Assembly (NCBI GenBank): GCA_029834535.1
Contig: JAQMWT010000617.1
Location: 1-44,581 of the forward strand
Direction: 5' to 3'
Length of the DNA stretch: 44,581 nucleotides
DNA from: Chrysophaeum taylorii
Taxonomy: Eukaryota; Sar; Pelagophyceae; Pelagomonadales; Pelagomonadaceae
Positions 27,780 through 37,241 of the stretch are shown in pieces (within the stretch, counting starts at the first letter, position 1; each line of letters begins with the position of its first letter). Under the pieces are notes generated by a model. It did no database searches. It saw only the letters and a list, made by a program, of their open reading frames with translations, and had not been told where the DNA came from. The translations under genes and the position numbers were made by a program.

Positions 27780-28931
27780 TCCAAACTACTAATCGACAGA
27801 TGTTTGTTTGTTTGTTTGTTTGTTTGTCTGTTTGTCTTTAAATGTCGACTGCTAAGAGGGGGGTGTGTGTGGGGAGCATGAAGGATGTGGGTGGGTTTGT
27901 GGGTTTGTCTGTTTGTCTTTAAATGTCGACTGCTAAGAGGGGGGGGTGTGTGTGGGGAGCATGAAGGATGTGGGTGGGTTTGTGGGGTTTGTCCCTCGAT
28001 TTAGGGTAAGGATCAGGTAGGCGCGAGAGTAAGGATCTGGTAGGCGCGAGAGCCAGACAGTGATCCTCCAAGCCGTCTACGGCGACCTCGCAGACTATTT
28101 CCACGACCCGCGGCGGCTCTTTCAGCGCGCCATTCTCACGCCCCGTCGAAACGATGTTGTCGATGCTGACAACGCGCGCATGACCGCGGCCTTTTTTTCC
28201 CGGAGACGAGGCGTCGGAGTTCTTTTTGGCTGACTAGGTTGGGTCGGAAGACGACGCCTCGCTCTTTACAGTAGAGTTTTCAACTCCCTGACAACCAACG
28301 GCATGCTGACTTTGATCGCGAGCTTAATGTCTTCGCAACCTCGACCCGTCGCACGGCCACTGCAACGGTACCAGATACATGATCGATCGGGTCGTTGTCA
28401 CCGAGGCTCCTCCAACCTGTATCCCGTAAGGCCCGCCGACGCCAAACGATCACCAAGAGCCAGAGGCAGACGCCCCGCAAGGTCGGCGTCCTCTTGCCCA
28501 AGCCCGTCTTCTGCCACGTCCAGCTCTACGTGGCTCTCTGTCGATCGGCAACCCCGTGGATATCCTCTTCTGAGTCGACGACTCCACCCTACCCCACACG
28601 TGCTGCGCAATACCGATAAGCCCCCTCCCGGCGTCTACACGCGCACGGTAGGTGAACTTACTGGGACCAGGTGAACTTACTGGGGTTTGAGATTGGGACT
28701 AGGTGAACTTAGTGACCAGGTGAACTTACTGGGACCAAGTGAACTTACTGGGGTTTTTAGAGTGAACGCAAAGGCTAGCGGCGTGTACGGATCAAAGCAG
28801 CTTGGATTGGCGGAGGTGAGAGCGACGAGCTCGAAGGAGAGTGGGGTGAGTGGGTGTGAGCACGAGTGGGCTTACGCCGAACTTACTGGGGTTAGAGATT
28901 GGGACTAGGTGAACTTACTGGCCTGCACTTG
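27780..28931 (+). mobile_element. Helitron-derived unit G, inserted in the LTR without target duplication
   Basis: Runs TCCAAACTACTAATCGACAG to GGCCTGCACTTG. Left host bases are CAAGAG and right host bases TCTCTTATT; the 5' LTR is continuous here (AAAGAGTTCTTAATC). The insertion is therefore flush, begins with TC and is followed by T, as expected for Helitrons, although the 3' tetranucleotide is CTTG and not the canonical CTRR. The microsatellite/GCTAAGAGGGG block is present twice (27840-27990). A PIF1 remnant lies at about 28060-28620. Confidence 0.82.
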
Positions 28932-28946
28932 TCTCTTATTAATAAT
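28932..28946 (+). repeat. 3' LTR of the gypsy element, second part
   Basis: 15 bp of LTR between the Helitron and the hAT element. Its last 8 bases, TTAATAAT, are the left target duplication of the hAT. Confidence 0.7.
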
Positions 28947-29284
28947 CAGCGTTGGGAATTCACTTCAGCAAGTGAACGTGAACCACTTCACCAGCCACGC
29001 AATATTGGTGAAGTGATTTGAAGTGAACACGTCACCCTACGTGGCCATCGTGAACCTTTGTGAAGTGAACGCCACTTTATTTATTTTTTTTTAACGCCAA
29101 CGCCGGTCCCTGTCGCGCCCCGTCAGTTCCGTGCCCCCCGCGCGCTATTGCCTAGGTCTGGTGCTCTTAGATTCATTCGCGTTTCGGGACGAAGGAGGAG
29201 TTACCGAGGATGGGGTTCAGTGTTTCTTACTTTAGGCGATGTGAACGACCTCGGTATCTTCGTCCGGTTCTTCCTCATCAACCT

Positions 29285-32100
29285 TCATCTCCAAAGAGTC
29301 TCGGGGATGGTGCTCTCGGCGTTTTTGAACTCGGTCTCGGCGAGGTCCCTGTACTTAATCCGGGCCGCCGCAATGAAATTCTTGTTCATGCGCAGTAGGG
29401 CAACTTTGTCCGTCTCGTCCGCGCCGAGCAACGTGTTTACCTCGGTCGGGACAAGATTTCCAATGCTCAGGCAGCGCTCGCAGTAGCTCTGCGCGCCATG
29501 TGTACCAATTGAACCCTTAGAGGCGCTCGCCATGTCCGGAAGGAACCCATACTGCTCCTTGGTGAGCGGTCGATACAGCTTTCCAACGTCGAGCACAGCC
29601 AGATCTGTGAAGCCGAGTTCGTCTTTCTTCTCAAGTTCAGGATATATTGCACTTTCCAGTTGAGCGATCTCGAGAGCCTGATCCATTGAGTGAAGGCCTG
29701 TTCAAACTCCACATTGAAATCGGGCATCTGGTTCTTAGCACAGGGGTATATATAGCCCCGGGCACTCGCGTACACCAGGACCGGCATTCCTACCCTCGCG
29801 TTTTGGTTATGGGCCCTTAAAGCGCTCGAGGTGGTTCGCGCGTTCGAATCCGCCCCACCGCTGCGCCGCAAGGAGTGTGTGAGTGTCCTCGAAGCAGTTG
29901 CCGTCGCCAACTGCTGGAGCCCCATCGTCTAGCACACACACTAGACCCCCCTCACATCATCTGGGCGCTCTCACTTACCAGGACCGGATGTTCATCTCCG
30001 ACGCAGATGTTCATCTTAATCTTAAGCAGATGGCGTCGTCGTCTGCTGGGTCCCCACCGTCTCGCATACATGCTTGACTCGCCCCAGATGTTCGCGTTTC
30101 ACTATGATGGGGAAGCACAGGGGTATATATAGCCCCGGGCACTCGCACACACCAGGACCGGCATACCTACCCTCACCTTATGCATACATGCTTGACTCGC
30201 CCCAGATGTTCACGTTTCACTATGATGGGGAAGCACAGGGGTACATATAGCCCCGGGCGCTCGCACACACCAGGACCGGCATTCCTACCCTCACCTTTTG
30301 CTTAGGCATAGCAAAAGAAGGCACGTCGCCACTAATGTCGTCCCAAGCGCCGGGTGCGTCGAGTGCCGCCAAGAGACTGCGGGCAGGCGCAGGCTCGGAG
30401 GAAGTCTTTGCCTTTTCGTGGTGGAATGCAGTCCGTGCGTAAATCACATATTCTTCCTTGAGCAACTTCCTGGCCTGAGCTCTCTGATTGGACGACAGGT
30501 GCCGGCAGTTGATAGTCGGAAAGTCAAGAAGGAAGGCAATCAGCTCGCGATCGTTGAATTCGTAGTCGAAGTGACGCACGTGGTTTTCATTATTCCGGCA
30601 AAACCGACGCTCACATTCGAGTATAGCCCGCTGAAGACAGATTTTTCCGGTCTCGCTGAGGTCGTCAACATCGACAGTCTTACGTGGCATGGATTCGCAG
30701 TTATGTTCGGGAGATCAATGACTTCTAACGTCCCAGCTCGCAGAGAGTCGATCATGTTGTGCCTGATCAATGCGGCGTACGCCCCCAGGTATAAGTGTTC
30801 ATGTTGCACGAAAACAACGGGGTCATCCGTTATAGCAAAAATCGCCTCGAATTCAGACAACGCCACCCATTGCTCCTCACTGATCGTCCGGGGGAGTCCA
30901 ATGTTGGTAGCCGTGTACAGTTTGAGCACGTGGTGCATACGCAGCAAGGAACGAATAAGTTGGTATCGCGCCCGGAACCTCGTCTTATTGAGGTCGAGCT
31001 TGAGCTTGAGCTTCGGCGATTTCCCCGGCTGTAATGGCAAAAGCGCATGCAGATCCTTCAAACGTGTGCCGTAAGAAAAGTACTTGGCTCCATCGTGGGC
31101 ACTGCTCAGCAGCTCCTGGCCTGCTGGGAATGGATTGATCACCTGCTTGCCTCTGGATCGTGTCAAGTCGCCACATGCCGCTGCCGAGATTTTTGAGATA
31201 TCATGCATGTCACACGCTTCGACCTCAACAAAAATTTCTTCAGCGACGCCAATTGCAGCCCGGTCTTGAACCATGGTTGCGGCCACCAAATCGATATCGA
31301 TTCTCGCACGCTCCGCGACCACAGAACGGAGCAGAGAAGCCGTGCCGGAATCGGTTCCGTCGTCAGCTGGAACAAGGCCCACGCACACCGTCTCAACGCC
31401 ACTCCAATCGGGCCAAATGAAGGGTAGGCCAATGGCCTGTCGCTTGAACTTATCCTTGAGTGTCCCGCCGTCATGCAGCACCTGGGCGAATGGATTGACG
31501 AAAGCCGCTTCATAACACTCCGTAATGACGTGCTTCAAGATTCGAACAAAGCAACGATATTCAGCGCCCACCCATTCAAGCAGCGCCTTTCGAGTCATGA
31601 ACGGGCACTTGCCTTTCCCGCCACCGACGTTGTAATACGCCTCAATTAGGTTGCGATGATCTTCGTCGTCAAAGGTGCGCTTGGAAATCCGCTGCGACGT
31701 GTACACGTAGTGCCGAGCAGAGAACGCCATCAGGGAAGAGTGCTTTGCCTGGCTGGGCATGGCCATGAAGTATCTCGTAATATCCGATTTACCCTTCGAG
31801 GCTGCCACAACGCCCACGGCCGTCATAACGCCCTCCTTTTTTTGGTCTGTCTTCTGTTTCTTGGTGAGCTGTTGACGTCCCAGCTCATCCTCCGGATGCG
31901 CAGCCTTGAAGTGGGCAAGGGGCTTGGTCGTCTACCATGTGCCTTTCTTGAAGTCTCTCGTCACCTTCAGGCGCCCCCAGCACCGGATACACACATGCGT
32001 CGCCTTCCCACTGACGCGGTCAGGACGATTTTCCTTCAGTCGACGCACGCAGTCCCACACCTTGGACCTGGTTGATCGTCAACTTTTGCCGGGTGTGTTC
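29285..32100 (-). pseudogene. hAT transposase with BED zinc finger, broken
   Basis: From the minus-strand 5' end: a BED finger at about 32075-31900 (SKVWDCVRRLKE, CIRCWGRL, then HFKAAH, giving C-x2-C and H-x4-H), with a TAG stop inside it. A 428-residue frame follows (31826-30540), containing HVITECYEAAFVNPF and the acidic stretch DMHDISKISAAACGD. A frame change near 30690 leads to DVDDLSETGKICLQ...FAMPK. The reading is then split by the TRIM-like element and resumes in frame at NQMPDFNVEFEQ. Another frame change near 29690 leads to the C-terminal dimerisation region (CERCLSIGNLVPTEVN). At least four lesions are present, so it cannot act alone. Confidence 0.75.
29739..30300 (+). mobile_element. 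TRIM-like element 2, inside the hAT transposase gene
   Basis: 562 bp flanked by CTTAG (29734-29738 and 30301-30305). It has three terminal-repeat copies: 29739-29805, 30116-30182 and 30234-30300. The third follows a 51-bp copy of the inner 3' region. The outer form matches element 1. The extra repeat looks like unequal recombination or a tandem addition at the 3' end. Confidence 0.8.
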
Positions 32101-32379
32101 CACGTCAGCATCGACGTCGCAGTCGGCTCGTTCTTGTGCTCCTCCTTCTGTTCCGCGTATTCCACCTCATCATCAACATTATCCTCCACCTCCAGGTAGC
32201 GCGGCTCGACTTCGCTCATCAGACGGGGTCAGGGTCAGGCCGTCAGCCGAAGTGAATGAACGTGAAGTGAACATTGGACTTCGGACGGAAAATTTCGGTG
32301 AAGTGAAGTGAAGTGAAGTGAACCAAATTCAGTGTACCTAGTGAAGTGAGCCCAGTGAATTCCCAACGCCGTTAATAAT

Positions 32380-32385
32380 AAAGCA
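32380..32385 (+). repeat. Last bases of the split 3' LTR
   Basis: AAAGCA, matching the end of the 5' LTR (18114-18119). It is followed by a leader that resembles the one after the 5' LTR, so it borders a second element. Confidence 0.55.
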
Positions 32386-32550
32386 AGAGCCGATCCTCAA
32401 GTTGTGAGGACTAGGCACGGAAGTTGCTTGTGGTTGTGCGGCGAGCGAACGGCCTTCCTCGTCCAGTGACTCGACCAAGAGCGCGGACGCGAGCGGCGAG
32501 CCTAGATTCGAAGGTGAGCCAGGTAGGCATAATTTCCCTTACGCCACAGT
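32386..32550 (+). repeat. Second copy of the gypsy leader
   Basis: About 165 bp resembling 18120-18284 (GAGCCGATCCTCAAGTTGTG, GGCGAGCGAACGGCCTTCC, then ACGCCACA). Similarity ends there. The following sequence belongs to the minus-strand relative, so this is a truncated junction. Confidence 0.72.
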
Positions 32551-34469
32551 ATTCGTCGTCGCGCGATCGGCGTCTGTGCCGGCGCGAACTCCGACTGGGG
32601 TGCTTGTTATCTTTGTCTCTCTCTGGCGTCAGTTCGGCGGGGCCCGGTATCTCGGGATCGGCTTCGTCCCTGTAAACAACTGGTGCTCCTAGGTCTATCC
32701 GAACTGCCTCCGTCGTCTCGTCTATCGAAACGTCGACACATATGTAATCTTCTTGCCGAAACTCCGACCACGCGCGAATTAACTCTCCGTTGGCGAATAA
32801 ATCCATGCCTCGGGGTCGGAATCGCACTTCTTTCCGCTATGGCGGTTTCTTCCTTAGGAAACAGTGAGCTCGTATCCATATCTTCTGTACGCTCATCTCC
32901 CTCTTATCCATGCTAATCGTCCCATCCAAATTCGATTCTGGGCGGCACCCTTACTCATCCCTCATAGTCTGTTCGGGATCTTTCTTTATCACATAGCCAT
33001 CATCATATGCAGGCTGAAAATTTTTGAACTCTTCGTTCGTGAGTAATACGCCAGGGCTTTCACAGAGCTCCAAAGGCGGTTCATGCATTATAAGGTTCTT
33101 CACCTCTTCAGATTTCGTATTCATTTTCTCGGCCACTTCACTCGGCCTATCATCAGCTCCATCGCTTAAAATGTCGGCAATTGCCTCGTCACTAAAACTG
33201 TCTGCACACGAAACGTCTGCCATCGGTTCTGCCATCGGCAAAATGTCTGCAATGGGTTCTGCAATCGGTTCGTCGGGGGGGGGGCTGCAAAAGAAGAAGG
33301 CGTCGTCCCCGACGTCACATCTGTCAAGAAATGGCCATCAGAGGGCACGTGACGTTCGATGGGCGTGTAAACAGGTGCGCGCTTATCATTCGAGATAATC
33401 CTCTGCGACGCATCGTTGATCGATTGGGGAGACGAAGTGTCATCCACTTGAATGTCCGGAGGTAGACTCATAGCATCGAGCGTAGCAGCGGCGGCCCATT
33501 CCTTTGGGTGTCATCGGCTGCACGGGGCTCGGAAGTCCAATTCAAACATAACTCCGGCGCGTCGTCATAACCATGGGCTGTGTTAGCTGACGACAAATCA
33601 TATCCTGCCATAGACGGTGACACCGGGCCAGAAGCGGTTGTTTGCTTCGGCCCGTAGTTTAACGACGATTCGGTCAGATTCTCCGATCCTGTGGGGACTT
33701 TGGTTTGGGTGAGCTTGTTCGACTGGGATTGCTCTTGCCCGTAGTTTAACGACGTTACGGTCAGGTCCGAATTCAGCAAGAACTGCTGCTGATGGGAGGT
33801 TGCGCATTCAGCGCTCGAATGACCGGAGTGGCCGCCGCCGTCGTAAGCGCATCGGCGACCGGGAAATAGACACACCCTATCAGGGTCGTAGTCGGCGTCC
33901 GCATAGGCAGTCCGCTCCACGAGTGGTCGGTGCTCCCGATCCGTATTGTTCGAACGTATCGCGATCCGACCGTTGCTGGTTGATCGTTGAGCTGCTCGTC
34001 TCTTTTCGTTCTCGGCTTTCCACGCTTCATGCTGGCGCCGAAATTGATTGATCTGCTCGCGCAATGCCGCGTTCTTGGCATTTTCCTGGCGGAGCGCTTC
34101 TTCCAATTCATATAACTCTTGTAATTCAGTAGCGTCGACGTTCTTGTCGTCGCGCATTTCTCCTTCCTCGCGGCCTGATTCAACGGCTGCGGGAGGCACT
34201 GGAGGACTGGAGGATATCCTTCCTCACGCACGTCTGCGTCTTCTTTCATACTGTCGATGAGGAATCTCGAAGCAAGTCCGGATTCGATCACTCGAAGCGA
34301 TGCACGTCGTTAACAATGACGTGATCCGTCGCTGTCAAAACAGCACTCGCGGAGTTCTTGTCCGCCTGGCAATCCAAAACCCCGCGTGGGTAGCGATCCC
34401 ACTCGCTAACAGCTCCCGCCGTCCAGCTATACCAAAATCAATCCCGGGTGAATGCGCTGCGATTTCCAA
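32551..34469 (-). pseudogene. Internally deleted gypsy relative, minus strand (gag and pol N-terminus)
   Basis: The minus strand reads from the LTR-B fragment downward. At 34199-33468 a 243-residue frame has a coiled coil (ELYELEEALRQENAKN) like the plus element's gag, then DGGGHSGHSSA, matching the gag/pol border of the plus element. It also holds two imperfect copies of SLNYG-x-x-Q. At 33471-33166 the segment TSGTTPSSFAAPPP matches TSGTTPSFPADPPE of the plus element's pol. Most of gag and all of protease, RT and integrase are missing. No methyltransferase motifs are present. Frames at 33241-32951 and 32827-32560 look protein-like but unrecognised. Confidence 0.62.
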
Positions 34470-34652
34470 CTTGCTCACGCTCACCAAGCCTCTCAACTTG
34501 AGGATGGAGAGTTGGTTTATGATAGCGAGATACGCCTCTCTCGAGGGAGAGGTATGACGTCACTAGGAAAGTACGAAAAGGCGTCCCGTTGAACGGGTAT
34601 CAAGCCTCGAGAAGGGGGGGGTAAGCCTTAGCGGTCAGGAGTTGCCGCCTCA
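34470..34652 (-). repeat. LTR-B fragment, minus orientation (5' part)
   Basis: The reverse complement begins TGAGGCGGCAACTCC and matches the solo LTR up to GGTGAGCGTGAGC, then breaks off. It has a perfect TGACGTCA at 34554-34561. It is the presumed 5' LTR of the minus-strand relative. Confidence 0.8.
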
Positions 34653-34689
34653 ACCCCCAAACTATGACTCGTCCGGAAAAGAAAATGAA

Positions 34690-34736
34690 ACTTCTGGAAA
34701 TTGAAGTTTCCAGAAGCTTCGTTTCTAGAACTTTCC
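34690..34736. promoter_or_regulatory. Heat-shock-element-like cluster
   Basis: Within 47 bp there are three arrays of alternating TTC/GAA units two bases apart: TTCTGGAA, TTCCAGAAGCTTC and TTCTAGAACTTTC. The first and second also form a hairpin (CTTCTGGAAA / TTTCCAGAAG). This is the binding pattern of trimeric heat shock factor. It lies about 95 bp upstream of the reading frame at 34831. Confidence 0.55.
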
Positions 34737-34830
34737 ACATGCCTCTCTTAGGCTGGAAAGGTGCGTCAAATCATGAATATTCAGTATGTGCGCGCAAGGC
34801 CTCCATGCTCGCCGACTGTGAGACCGCTTT

Positions 34831-35541
34831 GTGAGAGCGCCGGCGCGCACGTTCGTGTTGGTGTCATGGGCCACACGCTCGAGTGGGATGGGCGCCCCCC
34901 CCCCCGCGGTTCACAAGGCGCTGAGTGAACCTTACAGGGGTCAACCTTTCAGAGACAAAGGGCTGAAAGTGTTGGCGTTCTTTAGTGAAGAGGCGGTGCT
35001 GGACGCCCCTGGAACCTTTACGCGGACGACCCCGTCGATGTTGACGGTCGCGGCGAACGTCAAGACAAAGCCGACGCTCAAGGTGGACCCATTGTGGTCT
35101 AGAGGTTCAACGCGCGAACATCGGGGACTATCTGCCGAGTGAGAGCCACGATGACGTCAATGGCCGCAAAAACGACGAAGATCTTGATTTGGAAGACGAC
35201 GATGACGGGAGAGACGAGGAGCAAGATGGTACGGTCTACTTCGATGAGTTTGAAGTTCCTCCAGGCTTCTCGTTCGTCGACGAGCCGGCTTTCTTACTCC
35301 GCGAGGACGAAAAGATCCCGCTCTACGTTCTACTTTGCTGCTTGGACACCTCGACGACGACGACCTTTGAGAGCCATCTGTGGTGGTGGTTCGGGAGGGT
35401 GGTCAAGTTCAAGCCGCGTGCCCGTGTCTGCAACTACGATGTTCAGTGGGACAACAACGTGCCTTGTCAGCAGGGGCTTAAACTCGAAAACAATGTGGAC
35501 GACAGTCGAACTCCGACAGTCAAGGCTGGTTGCTCGTACTA
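34831..35541 (+). pseudogene. Frame-broken protein of unknown function downstream of the HSE-like cluster
   Basis: Two segments fit together with one frame change near 35105. The first is MRAPARTFVLV to TLKVDPLWS. The second continues VQRANIGDYLPSESHD, an acidic stretch, FDEFEVPPGFSFVDEP, and WWWFGRVVKFKPRARV-CNYDVQWDNN to a TAG at 35540. Trp/Tyr-rich strands near the end recall small beta-barrel modules found beside transposases, but I cannot assign a family. Confidence 0.45.
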
Positions 35542-36348
35542 GAAGAAGACTCTCCCGTCTGCCTCTGCTGCCTGTTCCCGCCGGCTGCTTATCCTAGATG
35601 GTGCCGACGTCGACGAGACTCCTCGCCAGCGCCGCCACATCAACGACAGCCTTTTCGACGACTGAGGTTCGCAGCTCTCAAAGCCTCAGGCGTTGCGACT
35701 GAAACGCTGCTAGCGTTGCAATCAAAGTTAAACGAAACACTCAAGCTAGCCACCGACCGCCCCGCATGCTCACGTTCGCACTCCCCCCCCTCTTAGCAGT
35801 TACCTTTAAGGACTTTCCTGAAACCACTGAACGCCTTGCGTGCTCACACCACCGCACTCCCCGCGCTGGTGGCGGTCGCAGACACCTCCGTGGACACCCA
35901 CGTGTCTTTATTGAGCGTTTTGGCCACTTTGGGCTCAGTCCGCCAGGTTACATCTGGCGCATCAGAAAAAAACAGAAAAAATCTCTGTCTCCAGGCCTCG
36001 TAACGTCATGTGCCCATCCACTTACAAAAAACTCAAAATCTTCGTCCGATGGCCAACCCTTGAATCGTTCGGCGACGAGCATCCTTTGAAGGTCCCGTCG
36101 GTCCCAGCGTACCAGCACCTTGGTCGTACTCGCCGTAGGCTTCCCTGAGCAAGAAACGCGACGTGGCGAGGTGGAAGTGGGTTGACACGGCTGTTCATTT
36201 TTGCGACGAAACCCTCATCTGGCACGTTTTGGCGCGCAGCGTCGCTCCCCGAGGCCTGTATTAGGGATCCAGCTAACCAAGTCATCGGCACACACCACCG
36301 AGCCCCCAGGCAACTCGACCCCTAATACCGACTCGTTCTTTCTTCGCT
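35542..36348. other. No recognised gene
   Basis: Short frames only. A block CCCCCCCTCTTAGCAGT at 35784-35800 resembles the Helitron 5' subterminal block in reverse and may be a decayed Helitron edge. Confidence 0.4.
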
Positions 36349-36360
36349 GTGTGCTCAACG

Positions 36361-37060
36361 ATGCCACCGAAGTTTCGTCTCCGCGTGGATGACCCGGTTG
36401 TAGCTGTAGTCCTTGAAACACCCACCAACCGACGCGCCTGGTCCGACAGCCTTATGAAAAAGGCTCTCGAGCGACGCGGGATTGCTGGCGTCACTGAACT
36501 CTCGTACAATCGATCCTCGGCATCAACCGCAAACACAGCAGGCCCGAGATACTCCAACATCAGGAACGCGCTCGCATACAAAGCTTCCGACCGACGCTCG
36601 ACGCCCTTAATGCCTTCAACGTGAAAAAAATCACCGACGTCATCGCCGCCTTTGAGAGAGGCGAGGTCGACGAGCACATGCACGTCGACAAGGTTGCTGT
36701 CGGGCTCGCGCACGTCCCGGGCTTCATCAAGAACTTCGAGCGGCGTTTCGCCACTGCAGTCCCAAGAACGACGCCACCGAGGTAGGCTAGGCGCAGCAGA
36801 AGAAGAGGGAGATCGCGGGCGCGATGGAAGAGCTGAAGTGACACACCTACGACTCGCCTCGCAAGCACACCACCATAGAACAGTACACGTACCTCGCCCG
36901 GATCGACTTCAAAGGCCGCAGCAAGCTCGCGTTGAAGGCCCTACGTTTTGACGCGTGGTGCGACCGCCTCGAGCTCGGCCCGCCACCGGCTGAGGAGTCC
37001 AATGTTCTGACCAACTCGTCCGAAAAAATCGTCCAGCGACGCAGCAGTTTAGCGCTTAGT
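36361..37060 (+). pseudogene. Decayed gene of unknown function
   Basis: Starts MPPKFRLRVDD. A frame change near 36505 leads to VQSILGINRKHSRPE and then DALNAFNVKKITDVIAAFE and VPGFIKNFERRF. A further change near 36770 leads to QQKKREIAGAMEEL, and after a TGA, RIDFKGRSKLALKALRFD. The composition is protein-like throughout (helical, charged), so this looks like a real gene with at least three lesions. No family recognised. The Helitron fragment at 37065 cuts it off. Confidence 0.45.
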
Positions 37061-37064
37061 CTTA

Positions 37065-37205
37065 TCCTAACTACTAATCGACAGATGTTTGTCTGTTTGT
37101 TTGTCTGTTTGTCTGTTTGTTTGTCTGTCTTTAAATGTCGACTGCTAAGAGGGGGGGGTGCGTGTGGGGAGCATGAAGGATGTGGGTGGGTTTGTGGGGT
37201 ATGAG
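37065..37205 (+). mobile_element. Helitron 5' end fragment (K)
   Basis: Starts TCCTAACTACTAATCGACAG after an A, then the TGTT/TGTC microsatellite and GCTAAGAGGGGGG/GGAGCATGAAGGATG blocks. It stops where a non-LTR retrotransposon remnant begins. Confidence 0.72.
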
Positions 37206-37241
37206 GGATGTGCCTGACGGGCGGAGATAAGTACGCGGGAC

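Larger units (their letters stand above)
28947..32371 (-). mobile_element. hAT-superfamily DNA transposon with nested TRIM-like element
   Basis: Ends CAGCGTTGGGAATTCACT and AGTGAATTCCCAACGCCG form an inverted repeat with one mismatch. The 8-bp duplication TTAATAAT is present at 28939-28946 and 32372-32379, diagnostic for hAT together with the CAG-type tip. Subterminal regions hold clusters of GTGAAGTGAA-type repeats (28963-29065 and 32290-32350), likely transposase binding sites. The transposase gene is on the minus strand and broken. Confidence 0.93.
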
